64,000 nt of DNA from Roridomyces roridus (GCA_029378245.1 JARKIF010000096.1:1-64000), one strand, 5' to 3'; positions 1 to 12,142 are shown, numbered from the stretch's first letter. Numbers and translations are program-made. The notes: generated by a model from the letters alone, not told the origin.

Positions 1-1230
1 GGAAAGAAGGAAGACCAAGGACTCCGCAATGGGCAAAGTCTTAATAGAGATATCGACAGGCGCCTATGTGTTGAATGGCAGCGCTCACGAATTTATCACA
101 GATTTGGGAACCCGACATTATCGGGTTACGAGGGCGCCGACGGTGACCAGAGATGGCGGTTGAGCAGGATGCTGCTCCGTTGCTGGTACGACTTTCGCAT
201 CGCCATAAGATGCTCGGATCCAGACGTCTGCATTGTGAGCGTCCCGAATTTTGCTCAGGAGGTCGTTCGGCGGCTTGCTGAATGGGAATAGGGCATCGCA
301 ATGAATAGAGACTCGTGCGTTTCAAGCATGGATGGACACGGGACAGGATAAGATCTAAAGCAGTGCATCTATCAACAATGGTGACTCATGGCTTGATTCT
401 AGTCTCTCTCGAGCAATTCTCGAGTCTCGACAATCGCTCCGTAACCCTCCGCGAAATATAGCTTGATTCGTGCTCGCCGCTCAGCAAACTCTTTCTTCGT
501 CCCACCGTGTCACGAAAACGGGTTGGAGGAAACTGAGATGCCTCATTGTATCAGGTACGAACGCCGTGGCGTACTTAGTAATGCCTCCCATTCAACTCAA
601 GATGCATGGCACTCGGCACCACGGACAACTGCGCGTACTGGCTCGCACGGAGATCAAGCAGCCACGCAGGTGCCGTCGCGGCTCGTCAGGAAGAGCCCTC
701 GCCCTCCAGTTATTCAGACATCCGACAGAGAATGCTGCATAATCCATAGCCGGGTCTCTGAAGACAGGAGCTTGCTCTGCGCACTTTAATCATCTCATCC
801 GCAGAGCCGCAGATCCTGCACCCAGTCCCTAAAACGAACCAGTCGACCGTCAACTTCAGTCTTGTAGAGTCTTCCTGAGTGGAAAACCAGCCTGGACGAA
901 TCAATTTATGCCTCTGGTGCGTGGGTTCGCTGTCGCCTTCATGGCTGGGCATTAAATACATTTTTACAGCACGCTCCCCAGACGCGATCCGACGGCTCCG
1001 TGAGCACAACAGATGTTGAATGCGGAGGCTATATTAAAATTAGTACAATGGCGACCTGTGATGCATCAACTTGACTCCGCAACTGAGGGGCCGAGGAGGT
1101 GTGAAGTGAGACAGTCACGGGACCGCGCGTGTTCCGAGTCAATCGAAAACCTTGACTCTTCGAGAACTTCTGGTCCCCCAACGCAGTCGGCACTATCGCC
1201 CCTCGTACAACTCCAGCTTCTGCTCCCAAA
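1..1230. other. Stretch without a supportable gene
   Basis: Only short overlapping open frames on both strands, with no splice pattern, family motif or codon bias that I recognise. The right end may hold the decayed 5' flank of the F-box pseudogene that follows. Confidence 0.5.
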
Positions 1231-1233
1231 CCA

Positions 1234-2628
1234 TTGCCATTTGGACATGCACCCAATCCACCACTATCCCGTGCGAAATTCTTTCCGAGATATTCGTACA
1301 ATGCCTCCCTCGGATACTTTAGCGCCGACCCTTCCAACTGCGCCTCTGGTTCTGGCGGCGGTTGGCAGCGACTGGCGCAGATTATCCATTGCGACCCACC
1401 AGACTATGGAGCAGAAGCTCCCTGCCATTGCTACGGAGCTTAGGGGACAACTCCGGTATCATCCAATGTTCAATGTTGGCTCGCCCGTAAGTGGAGGCTG
1501 CCCTCTATCCATCGACCATTCTGCCTGGGAAGGTCGAAGGATAATACTCCAAATTCAATCCACCGGTTCTCCTTCATTGCCTTGAACGAGTGCTCCTCGC
1601 GTTGGCAAGAGGTCAAATTCATGTTCCGCCAGACGATTTCGTCGGCTGCAGGCAAAAAATGGTCTTCCCTCCATGAGGAAGCTTGATGTCACTGTCGTAG
1701 GGTCGCCGCCGGAGATTCCCCTCACAATCTGCGGCAACGCTCCCGCTATTCGGGTTGTTCAGTGGGCGGGGGGGTTGAGCTTGAGCAATTTCACTTTTCC
1801 GATGGGCCCATTGCGCTGCATCCACACCCCTTCTCTTTCCGTTGGGCAATTCATCCACATTTTGCGCGAGGCCACAAACCTTGTGGAATTGGCACATGTG
1901 TAGACGTCATGGAGACGCTCCTACGTCGAGGACCGACGTACAAGCCGGCAACCTCCGGTCGCTTCTCCCTCTATCTTCCAGACCCAAATTGGATCAACCT
2001 CCTCGACTCGCTGACATGCCCCACCCTTGAAACTTTGACACTCAAGTCTTACGGCTACTCCCCTATTCCAGCCAACCATCTTTCGAGATTCATCTCTCGT
2101 TCCCCCCTTCGTTTTCTGAGCATCGGACTGCCACGCTCAGAGGCAGCTCTCAACGATCTGCCAGAGTGTCTCTCAGCAGCGCCCCGCCTAGAGGAACTTT
2201 CCATCAAATACCTCGGGCAGGAACCTGCGTACGACCTCTTCCGTCGCATGTCAATCGTCCACCCAGCCGAGTCGCATTCGTTCCTCCCATTCCTCCACAC
2301 CCTCATCATCGGAGTGCGTCCGCAGGCGCTTTATGCGCAGAATCGGAATCGTGACCGTGGTTGGACATATGACGAGGTGCTGCCGATGCTGGTTAATCGC
2401 TGGAATGTGCACCCTGCTGCTGATGCCGCTCTGACATCTGCACGATTGAGGGCTTTCCACCTCGATGTCACTGACTTGGACAAAGATCAAAGTCCTACTC
2501 CTAGTCCTCCGCTGAAGCTTCCCAAGCGCGGGTCGGTGGTGTTTGCGCAGATGCAGGCGTTGGTTGCCGAAGGAATGAGGATTTGGATAGACGAGGAGGC
2601 TGAGGAGGAGTGTATGGACGAATATTAG
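1234..2628 (+). pseudogene. Decayed F-box/LRR-type protein gene
   Basis: The start reads like an Agaricomycete F-box protein: a region around 1300-1400 encodes LVLAAVGSDWRRLSIATHQ, the usual end of the F-box helix region. The following LWSRSSLPLLRSL-type stretch lies in another frame, and further shifts and stops occur between about 1395 and 1760. From 1762 to the TAG at 2628 there is one clean frame. It has LRR-like segments (LTCPTLETLTLKSYGY, SAAPRLEELSIKYLG) and ends in an acidic tail. Families of this kind use the F-box to bind Skp1 and the C-terminal repeats to bind substrate for SCF ubiquitin ligases. Several frame changes in the first 500 nt argue for a pseudogene rather than introns. 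A partly functional 3' transcript cannot be excluded. The same family occurs at 41908-43305 on the other strand. Confidence 0.7.
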
Positions 2629-2862
2629 GTGTCGAGTATGTAGCAAAACGAACTCTTCCTCTCGGAATGCTGCTAGATGATGGATAGCCGTCAGAGGGAT
2701 CGTCAAGAACCACCCGGAGTTCACGCAACACGCTCGTATGACCCAATTCGACGCGTTCAAGCAGATCAAATAGATTCGCAGCCCTATTTAAAATATCTTG
2801 ACAGATGGCGCATATAAGGGGAGCTCCTGACCGCCTTCTGCTTCCACACCCAGCATCAAGAC

Positions 2863-3252
2863 ATGGGCTCAGTTCTCAGCGCTCTCGGTGACGGGTAAGC
2901 AGAACACGTCTTTTCGGATTCTGAGCCTCAGTCGTCCACAGACTCAAGGCTATCGTCTCCGGTTTAGCGGACTTGATAATGGCGGTCGTTGGCGCGGTCC
3001 TCAAGGCGAGTCTTCTTTCTCAGGGAGGACGAATGAAGCCTGACGAGGGCTACAGATTACGGTCGCCATTCTCGACCTTGTTATTGACCTGCTCACCTGT
3101 CGCTGCTGGTTAGTCTCCCTTTTCGTCGAGCCCTCGAAAGAATCTCACATCAATGCAGTGGTTCGAGAGCCAGTATAAGTCGCACAACGAGAAGGAGGGA
3201 GGCTGCTGTTGCTTCGGCAAGTCAGGAAGGCGCCGCTACCGAAACTAAATGA
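2863..3252 (+). CDS. Small hydrophobic membrane-associated protein, 80 aa
   Basis: Four exons give an 80-residue protein: 2863-2894, 2942-3005, 3056-3108 and 3159-3252. It starts MGSVLSALGDG and then has a long hydrophobic stretch (LADLIMAVVGAVLK, VAILDLVIDLLTC). A Cys pair region (CRCC) and a basic, Ser/Thr-rich tail follow, ending at TGA. This architecture matches a widespread class of tiny mushroom proteins, with a Gly-2 that could be myristoylated, one or two membrane segments and a short polar tail; their function is unknown. The second intron starts GCGAGT and ends CAG, so it is a GC-AG intron. The reading frame closes exactly across all four exons (32+64+53+94 nt), which supports the model. 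The gene stands alone between the F-box pseudogene and the kinase. Confidence 0.72.
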
Positions 3253-3716
3253 GTTTCCTCTATAACCCACGGCCTCCTCTATACCTCACGACGATTAATG
3301 AGATTCATGATCTTCTTTTGCCGTTGGGCGTATTTCGATTCAAGGCTGGCGTATTGCCAGCAAGTTGAGCCCGTCATGGATTCAAGGTAAACTGGGTCGT
3401 AGCCTCTAGTGGTTGTTGCATCGAGTCAAAGCAGTGGTGAGTGCAAGATGCAAGTTGGATTCAAGTGGCCGGCAATTACATTTGATGGCGGCCGATAACT
3501 TGTCTTCTTCCCTCATGCCGCCCACTGTTGGTATTTCATGCCGCCCCACTTACTGGCTCTATTCTCCCCTCTTCCATGGCTCCGAGAGAGTATCCGTGGG
3601 AATGCTTCATTCGTCCATGCCAGCCACCCGCAGAATGCATAAGAAACAGGGGAATATGCCAGCCACCCCAGCTCTCGCTTTCGACTCGCTCTCATCGCAC
3701 TCGCTTCAGGAATCCA
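3253..3716. other. Intergenic region upstream of the kinase gene
   Basis: No gene seen. The last 150 nt are pyrimidine-rich (runs of CTCTC and TCTTC), as is common upstream of fungal start codons. Confidence 0.4.
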
Positions 3717-5387
3717 ATGTTTTCAACTGTCAAGGTATGCCACCTCGCCTAATCTCTGCTCGTGTACTCATCCAACCTCTAGTCCGCTCTTCGTCGTCAG
3801 AGCTCGCAGCTCACCACACTCTCTAAGACTCGTTCCGGCAAGGTGATTCCTTTATTCTAAGACTCTTCATCATACTGACGCCGCTCAGACTCCCAGCACC
3901 ACCGCTCGCGGCCTCAGTGTCGATGATTTCGACGGCCTCTCCAAGCTCGGACAAGGCAGCTTTGGAAATGTCTTCCTCGTACGGGAGAAGAAGACAAGTC
4001 GTCATTACGCACTCAAGCAGCTGGCCAGAGGCTCCACCAACGCTCATGTCGAGCAGTGCATTCTCCGCACCAACACCCAGGACCCCGCTTCACCGTCGTC
4101 TCTTCTCCCGCTCGTCGCCAGCTGGTCGGACCCGGCAAACCACAATTTTCTCACGGTCCGTATCATATTCACAGTCCTCCAACGCCATCTGAATCTCTCG
4201 CTCTAGGAGTGGTACAGCGGCGACCTCGCTTCTGTCCTCGGCCAGCAGCCTCTCTCCCCGGAGCTCACCAAACTGTGGATCGCGCAGTTGGTAAGTCGAG
4301 CATTGATATTCCTTTGAACCAGCAGGCTCATTGCATGTCTAGGTGGTTGCAGTCGAGGCTCTCCACGAGCGGGGCGTCGTGCACCGCGACATCAAGCCCG
4401 AAAACATTTTTGTCACCGCCGCAGGCAACCTCGTCCTCGGCGACCTCGGTCTCGCCAAGCCGCTGGGGGACACGTCGATGTTCGGAGGGGATGAGCCTGA
4501 CTTTATCGACCTGACCGTCGACCCCAACGCCGAGTCAGACTCGTTCTTTAGGCCCAGCCCCAACAGCCAGCCTCGCTGGACCACGGAGCAATCTGGCACG
4601 GCGCTGTGGGCTTCCCCGGCTCAACACTCCGGAACCCCGTACCGACTTGAAGCCGATGTATTCAGTCTCGGCCTGCTGCTCTTCGAGATGTGTACAGCTC
4701 GTATGCCTTTCGGCACCACGGCCACCAACCGTGCGGAACTGGAGTACGCCTATGCCTGGTCTCCGGTCCAGTACTACCCGGACGACGAGGTCGATGCTCT
4801 GACGAAGGATTTGATCGACGGGATGCTCGCCAAGGTGTTCTTCGGGCGCCTCACCATCAAGGAGGTAAAGGCTCATCGGTACTTCCAAGGCCTGTGGGTA
4901 ATCTCATTTTTTTCATTCCAACCGTTGCTCAGTACTCTATAGCGACTGGAATGTCGTGGCTTGTCACCAAGTGCCTGTACCCTGGGTGCCCACGCCGTCC
5001 GTTACTCCCACCGACGCTGACCCTATGCTGCTCGTCTCTCCCGGTTTACCCTCCTCCATTGACGAATTTTTCTTCGTCTCTGATGCTTTCTTGGCTTCGC
5101 CAATCTCTCCCCCGTCCACCCTCAAGTCCCGCTTCAAGCGCGTGTTCCAGCGCAGAACGGTCAAGACTCGGGCTACTGGAATCGTCAAAAACCACGTTGA
5201 TATTCCGGTGCCGTATGAAGAGCAACATAGACAAGTCAAAGATGACCAAGTTCGCGCAGCATCCGATTTTTCGGCAAGCGTTCTTGCGTTCTGGGGCAAG
5301 TATAAATCGTCGGATGGTCAAGGCGTCAAGGAGGTCGTCAAGGACAAGATTGAAGGCCCAAGCTACTTCAAGGGTCCCGGTTGCTAG
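3717..5387 (+). CDS. Serine/threonine protein kinase, about 474 aa
   Basis: Six exons fit exactly in frame: 3717-3734, 3783-3842, 3889-4155, 4207-4290, 4343-4893 and 4943-5387. The protein has a glycine loop (LGQGSFGNVFLV), a VAIK-type lysine (HYALKQL) and the catalytic loop HRDIKPEN. The metal-binding motif is DLG instead of DFG. A long acidic activation-segment insert (DEPDFIDLTVDPNAESD) precedes GTALWASPA, where an APE-like motif normally sits, and EADVFSLGLLLFEM (the subdomain IX Asp) follows. This is the full set for an active Ser/Thr kinase with AGC-like features. A roughly 145-residue C-terminal tail after the kinase domain has no recognised motif. The intron before the tail uses the donor GTGGGT. 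No lesion seen. Substrate and pathway are unknown. Confidence 0.85.
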
Positions 5388-5805
5388 CTCTCGTTCGGTG
5401 TTCGCGTCGCCTCTTGGTTCCGTCGGCGAGCATGGTGCTCGCAAGTCGTCTTGGGCCGTCTTATGTGAATGGTTTTATCCGGTGTCGCTGTCATCGTTCT
5501 CTGCTGCTCCTCGACAAATCGCATCCAAACTGCATCGCCATCTCATCCGATTCGAAATATCTCGTCTCTCGCGTCCGCTCTCGCTCTCGCTCTCGCACCC
5601 GCAATCGCAATCGCACGCAATCCTCTCGGGTGGGCACAGCTCACCGTTGACGGTATCAGCATCAGCATCACCACCGGCCGGCGCCGCTTTTTGTTTCGCG
5701 TGCCGGGAGCACTGGTTTCTTTTTGGAGAGAAAGGAGGGAGCGGGGGTGGTTGGGGGGAGGCGGCTGTACGATATTACGATTCGCGGTGTATGGAAAATA
5801 AATAA
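5388..5805. other. 3' flank of kinase with simple-sequence DNA
   Basis: No gene seen. At about 5570-5640 there is low-complexity DNA built from TCTCGC and CAATCG units. This explains the Arg/Ser-rich open frames found here in every direction. Confidence 0.5.
5572..5640. repeat. Low-complexity TCTCGC / CAATCG tract
   Basis: Imperfect hexamer repeats (CTCTCG several times, then CAATCG twice). A simple-sequence tract, not a gene. Confidence 0.6.
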
Positions 5806-5990
5806 ATAATGTCCGCCAGGGAAAATCGCGCGTGTGTTTGTGACTGTTGACGCGCTTTGATGCGCACTTGATCTCGCCTTGGTCTCGCCCGACGCCTTTC
5901 ACCTTCGTCAGAAGTTTCATCAAATTGCGAACCAAACCTTTGCGGCAGGCGCATGGCTGGCGCTGCTTAGTACTGCGATTCGGCCCACGG
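5806..5990 (+). pseudogene. Fragment of an HpcH/HpaI aldolase gene with its 5' flank
   Basis: The tract resembles 11978-12240, the 5' flank and first about 30 codons of the intact aldolase at 12143. Shared flank words include TGTTTGTGACT and TTGACGCGC. Shared coding includes DAF-LRQK, then AGAWL-L-STAI. The ATG is replaced by CCC, a few codons are inserted, and similarity stops after the codon for Ile, with no trace of the catalytic DAEHG region. The flank includes sequence that lies just 3' of the STAND1 stop codon in the intact copy. The fragment is therefore one edge of a duplicated STAND-tail/aldolase segment. Confidence 0.7.
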
Positions 5991-6903
5991 TAATCTGTGA
6001 CGACGTGCGTTCGGTTCCGCCTCCGTCTCCTTTTTGCCTTCCCGCGCTGAACAGTGACCAGTTCGAGGCCATCCTAATCCCTCCTAGTCCTCTAAATTCA
6101 CTGTTCTTTCATTCGGTATCTGCGTCAAGACATGGTCATGCGCGTTGAGACAGGCGGCTTGAATGCAATCTTCGTACGTCAATTGAATTCTCTCAGACGC
6201 CCTCACGCTCACGCCGCCAGAGCGTCAATCATCGGTCCTTCGCCACTACTCGCGAGTTCAACATGCGTAGCTACACTAGTACGCCAGGGACCGAGAGCAG
6301 TGGGCGTCTAGGGGTGCCCCGTTTCCGGAGCGAAGCCTCCGCCATGGACACGCAGGTGAGTGGCCCGGCCTGCGACGCTCAGCTACGAACTCACGGGGTG
6401 TAATTTGTGTTGCCAGAGAGTCGCGCACGGGCGAGAAACGATGAACGCCGAGCTGTTTTGCTTGCAATTGGAGGATGCGGCTGCAGTTGTCTTGTCTGTC
6501 GGAGCACCCTTCGAGAACGCATGGAAACCTATTTGCGAGATCCAAGGCCCTACGACGGTAAGTATACGACTTTGTTTAAATTGTCACTGAAGGAACTCTA
6601 CTAGCGCTACATACATTCAACCTGCTAAGATTCACAATACCATCCAAAGTTGCTTCTTCAAGTGCGAATATGAATCAATGCCAGTGGCGGACATTTGATC
6701 GGAAGTAAGCCCGCTCATTCTTTCGGTTCTGCATCCCCGCCATTGTCTGTGGCTCGCTCGAAACCCGGTATTGGCGGATTTATTCTTGGCAATGCTGTGG
6801 TAATTCGAGGGATCTATTAGTTGTTTTAAAAGCTGGCGCTTGTCCGTCCCACGTCATCGTCCCCCAGCTGCAGTCGCCATCTCGTCGCACCTCATTGTCT
6901 GAA
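5991..6903. other. Intergenic region upstream of STAND1
   Basis: No convincing gene. Short splice-like blocks near 6355-6560 (an open block ending at a GTAAGT) could be part of a lost exon, but I recognise no family. The last 100 nt are the presumed STAND1 promoter. Confidence 0.35.
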
Positions 6904-9900
6904 ATGGAGGACTTCAACGCATCGGAGACACTGGCTTCCTCTCCAGACGAACAACCGTCTTTCGAAGAAATGTGGGACGAGGCGGCGAAGCAATTCGAAA
7001 GAATATGTGGCGAGTCGTTGATGGCGGGAGAAATCAAAAGTTTCGGGGATCTGGAGAGAAAGATCGGAAGGGATAGCAAAGCATCCTACGGCTCTGACGA
7101 ACCGCAGGATAAATGGGAGAAGGCGAAGAGCATGGGACTCCAGGCTCTCAAGTTTTTGAAGCTGCTTGTGGGTGCGGCTTCTCAAGCGTCCTCATTTGTG
7201 TGTTCTCTTTCTTGTTTTCAAAACGATCTTATTGACCGATTCACATAGATCCCCATTCCTGACGCGGCAACGGACATCCTCAGCTCCGCTCTGGGCTTCC
7301 TATTGGACATTCCTCAGGCGATCAAGGATTATGATGTCGCCTTGAACCAGATCTTCGGCGAGGTCTCCTCTGCGCTCTCCCAATTCCGTATATACCGGTC
7401 GATGGACCGAATTCATCCAGAACTCATCAAACAGATCCATTCTGTTTTGGTGAGCTTCGTCAAAATCTGCGCTCATGTCGTCAGGTGCCGCCAGGGAGGC
7501 CGTGTTTCACGGCTCGTCAAAAAGATCACAGTGGCCGTCTTCAAAATCGACTCAGGGCTGGAGGCTGAGAGGACCGAATTCAGGCGGGTGGTGCAGCAAC
7601 AACGAGACGTCGAGAGCACAGTGACACTGAAGGAAATTGTTGGGACCCGGCGCCAGGTTGCGCTCCTGGGTCAAGACTTGCGCAGCTTGAGCCAAACTTC
7701 GGTGGATACGCACCAGGACGTACAGGATACGAAAAATGATGTGAAGGCTCTGAAGGATGATGCCGACCGCATTAGGACCCTCACCAAGATCCGCGACGCC
7801 CTCAGCATACCAGAGACCGTTCGCTTCGACTCCAAAACCACCCAGCAATGCACCACCATTTGCAAGCAGTGCCTCCCCGACACGGGGAAGTGGATTTGGG
7901 AGCACCCGGCGTACCAGGCTTGGACGGACTCCGCTAAAGACACCAGCGCCTCCATGCCGCACGTCCTTCTCGTGACGGGCCCGCCTCTTCGGGAAAGACG
8001 TCCGTAAATGCACAGATCACGCGGCGCCTCGAGGGTTGGCCGGAACAGCAGCGCATCTATGTCGCGCACTACTTTTTCCGACCCAGCGCAGAGAAGTCGG
8101 ATAACACCCAAGGGAGTTCGGTGGCTGATGCGCTGAAATACATGGCGTTTCAGATTGCACGAGTTGACGACACCGTGCGCAACTCACTCGGCGAGGCGTG
8201 CAAAGATTCCGAGGGCGAGTCGAGTTTCCGCCGCTCTGACAGCACCCTCGAGATGCTGTGGGCGAATTTCAACATAGGGGGATCCGGTGCCATATACTAC
8301 CTCGTCTTCAGTGGCATTGAACATTTGCCCGACGATCAGATTGGGATCCTGCTCAAGTTCGCCTTTGGCAGCGGATTTGCCGAAGATTCAGGCCGATCGG
8401 TACGCGTGCTTCTCAGTGGCACGGACGACCGGTTTGAGAATCCCAATCTGCCTTGTAGGGATCCACTGCGCATACGGATGGAGGAGTCCAACAAACTTGA
8501 CTTGGAGATATATGTCAAGAACGTACTCTCTGAGCAAACCATGTTCAAGCACCCACAAGTGGGTTCAATTCAGCAGCAAGCGTACGACAAAATCGTCGAC
8601 AAGTTGCCGAAGAACGTCAAGGGAAGCTACTCCTTGCTCAAATTTGATCTTGAAGAGGTGACCCGCAAATTGAGCACCCGCTCGACGTTGCCCGATCTCG
8701 ATGACCTGCTCGACCACTTGAGGGGCAATCATGAGGCGGCCATCAATGCTCTGCAGCGGTCTCTGACCTCCGCTGAGATTGACGAGCTGAATGAGCTACT
8801 CAAATGGGTCTTGTTTAGCAGGGAGCCTCTCATGTTAGATCAACTGGAGGCCGTCTTGGTATGTGTCTCCGAGCTCTGGACCATCGTGGTACCTAATGAA
8901 GTCCAGTTTCTTCTCACGGGCAAAGATTCTATTGCGTCGCTACAGGACATTATCCAAAGCAAATACGCAGCAGTTCTCGATATCAAAGACTCTCGTGTCG
9001 TTGCCCAGGACGGTGTCAAGAAGTATCTCGAGAAGGAACAAAAAACGGCGGAGGCTGCGTCACCTTCCTCACCTGGATCCTCGACTATTAGCATGACGAT
9101 CAACATTCAGAATGCTGGCCAGGAGATGTGCGCAAACTTTCTGTGGGACTTGGCACATCGCTGCGTCCGGGACAGATTCGACTTCAAACTGGACGGAGCT
9201 TCATCCGGAAACCGAAACGCGATCTGCGTGGATGAATTTGACGTTCACCGCAGCATCGTCCAGAAGGCGTTTGAATTCTTGAATGCAGAGCCTCGGAGCC
9301 AGACGGCCAAGATCGGGAAGTATCTTGTCTGCTGGCTACCTTACCATCTGCGCAAGCTCAAGGAACTCGAGGACAACAAAAAAGGGAGGCTTACGGAGCA
9401 AGAGCGAATCGAGATAGGGCAGAAACTCTACACGCTGTTTCGTGATGCCGACACATTCCAGCGCCACAAAGGCATTTTTGTGCAGACACATTGGACGGCG
9501 CACGAATTGAGGGATTTGCTAAAATGGTTGAGGGATTCCGCGGTGATGCGTCAAGCCGATGCAGAGTGGTACGATGAGATGCAGCAAACCTATAGGCCGA
9601 CGAGGGGCTTCCTGAAGGGACTTGTGACCCTGCTGGTAAATGGTCTACTCCGGGAGAGAACCTGGGATGTGTCCAATGCCCGTGTTTGGCTTCAGCAGTT
9701 CATGGCGCTGGATGGAGATGAGGTGAGTCGTTCCTTCTTACCTGTCAACTCTACTGATCAGAAAATGCAGCAAGTCGACTCGAGTAACACAGGTTCCTCC
9801 CTAGTGATGACTTGGGATGGTGCCGTGAGTACCTGGTGCCAGAGTTTCCTCAAACTCTCGGAGAAAGACCTCGACTCGCTCTGGTACGAACGTCTCGCAG

Positions 9901-11966
9901 AAGCAGCGACCTCACGAGCTACCGAGACCCGTGTCGACCCAGGGACGATTCTGGCCCTCTGGAAACAAGCCATCGACAAGGAGAACCCGAGCTGGCGATG
10001 CTATCGCGGCTTGGGCTTGGCATACTTTCAGCAGAAAAAAATGGGCGATGCCATTGAGCAGATGAAACTTGCTCTGGAGAAGGCGAAACAAGAGGCACAA
10101 GACGCCACTGACGATGTCTTCGATCTGAATCTGCTTTTGGGCAAATTTATGCTGCAGACCGAACAGTGGAAACCAGCGACGGATTATTACCGGGAAGCGC
10201 GCAATAGCAAAGACCCCGAACAGGCGAACAGCGCACAAGTGGGCTATTTCATGGCCCGCTTGCAGCAGGATGCCGGAAACACTCGGGAGTTATTGCAGGA
10301 ATGCTTCGCTGAAGAACAACTTCAACAAGGCATAGCGAGCGTCGCCGACATCCTGAAGACCATTGCACGTGACTCCAAACGCGACGAATTGATTTCAAAA
10401 CTCTTCACTGTAGCGTCCTCAAGCGACCAGCTCATGCAAGCCGTTGCACAGGCACTGAAGATTGCGACGACGGTGTCTAATCGGTCCCTTTCAAAGAGAA
10501 GCGAACGTTTGAACGAGGCAAAAGTTCGCGGCGTGCTTTTATATCACCGCGGCGTCGTAGCCCACACTTACAGCGTTGTGGCGTCGGATGAGGGTGGCAG
10601 CTCTGAAATGGATGCCACGAGTGCGGCGCTGCAATTCTGGCGCGACTGCCGTAGCCAACTCGCAGACTTGGGTGGACCAGACGCCCTTCTCGCACAATCG
10701 GAGGCTGTGGCTGCACTGGCACGACACTATTTCCAGGCATTGATGAGTGGGCAGTCCCAGGAACAAGACCTTGACCAACTGAAGCAACTTGCGAATGACA
10801 TTGAAACCGACGCATCCACCGCCGGCGGCGATGCCTTGGGGTTCCTAGGTGTGCTATACATGCATCGCGGGGAGCCCAAAAAGGCAAAAGAGCTCCTCGG
10901 TCGGCGCTTCAGGCATGCAATGCAGATATTGTCGGACGACCTACCGGAAAACGACCGTGTGGGTTTCTCGACTTTGCGCAAAACGCTCGAGCTTTCCCAA
11001 GATTTCAAAAATGCAAGCATAGCGCTCATGTTGGAGGGTCAGCCGGACCTGGTGACGGAAGCGCTACATCCGGAGAAGCAGGTATTTGAGGAGGCTGCTG
11101 TGCAGTTGGCCATGAAGTATGCTACCATCGCGGGTAAGACTGTCGACCCGGAGGAGAACATTGTCAGAGGCGGGTTGAGCAAGCTTCCGAGGTTCCTCAG
11201 AAGCAAGGCGAAACTCGATGATTCACGAGCACCGTATCGGCGCTGGGTGGACGCGCGCCACGACCGACTCCTTCAAATTGTTGCAAGGCTTGCTACTGAA
11301 ACAATCCGTGTTGCTCGCACGAAGGCACCGAAGGCTGCGCAACAGCTGGAACGCCTCAATGCTGCCCAGGCGCATATTGACACTGCTTTTGAGGCAGCGG
11401 TAGCCGCTCTCACGAAGGGTCGTCAGCTGGAAGCCAGTCCAACCGATGGCATTGCCGCGGTGGAACATGAAGACACCGAGACAGCATTGCCCCAAATAGA
11501 CGAGGGTGAAATCGAGGTCGTTGCACATGGCATCCTCCAGAAGCGGTTGAAGAAAGGGATGTGGTCCGTGCATTACCCATGGAAGTGTTCCGGGCGGCTT
11601 GCGGACGGTACGGTTTGCCCGAAGAAACCGTTAATGGAACGCGTCTATTACGCCTGCATGTACTGCATGGACCGGGCTTTTTGTTGGGAATGTCTGCAGT
11701 GGCTGCGAGACCCCGACGCCGAGGTGAAGATCACAGTTTGTGACGCTACCCACCAGTGGTTGAAGGTTTCACCGCCTTGCGAGGATATATACGTCGGACC
11801 TTTGGCGACGAGCGTGCGGGTCCCTCAGGACTTGAGGGCCGTGAACGGGGATGAAAAGATTCGAGAGATTTGGTTTGCGGAAGGGACAGAGGAGAATTTT
11901 GTCAATGTTGAGGAGTGGAAGAGGGGATTGGCGAAGGAGTGGGGGATTGATATTGACGAGTTGTGA
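6904..11966 (+). pseudogene. STAND1: Goodbye-like / P-loop NTPase / TPR-like NLR-type gene with one frameshift
   Basis: Exons are 6904-7197, 7249-8858, 8907-9722 and 9771-11966; the introns were placed by comparison with STAND2. The N-terminal 130 residues look like the fungal STAND Goodbye domain (EEMWDEAAKQFERICG). A coiled linker follows, then a P-loop (GPASSGKTS) and a Walker-B-like block (YYLVFSGIEHL). A long helical, TPR-like region has GLGLAYFQQKKMGDAIEQM. The C-terminus is a Cys-rich zinc-finger-like domain (YYACMYCMDRAFCWECL, then CDATHQW). Proteins of this type act as intracellular sensors in fungal nonself recognition or cell death. One base is missing at about 7976, just before the P-loop: exon 2 is 1610 nt, and 1611 would keep the frame for a protein of about 1638 aa. 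The remaining 3.9 kb is clean, so the lesion is recent or a sequencing error. Confidence 0.8.
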
Positions 11967-12142
11967 AATTTGTACTTTACCCGTCAGGAATCGCGTTTGT
12001 TTGTGACTATTGACGCGCCGGGACGCGCATCTGAAATCTCGCAGTCATGTGTGTATTGGACGACAAGTAACCGGGGCGTGGATTCGTCCGGTTACTTGCT
12101 TTGTCCAATAAGATGGGTCTCTCCCGATAACTTACCCCAATC

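Noticed and set aside
5543..5935. Arg/Ala-rich minus-strand frame
   Set aside because: An artefact of the TCTCGC simple repeats.
6355..6600. Fragment of a citrate-lyase-like or other gene
   Set aside because: The wording LQLEDAAAVV is too short and the rest does not fit the family.
7940..8010. Programmed ribosomal frameshift in STAND1
   Set aside because: No slippery heptamer or stimulating structure is evident, and STAND2 and STAND3 encode the same place in one frame. A plain deletion or read error is simpler.
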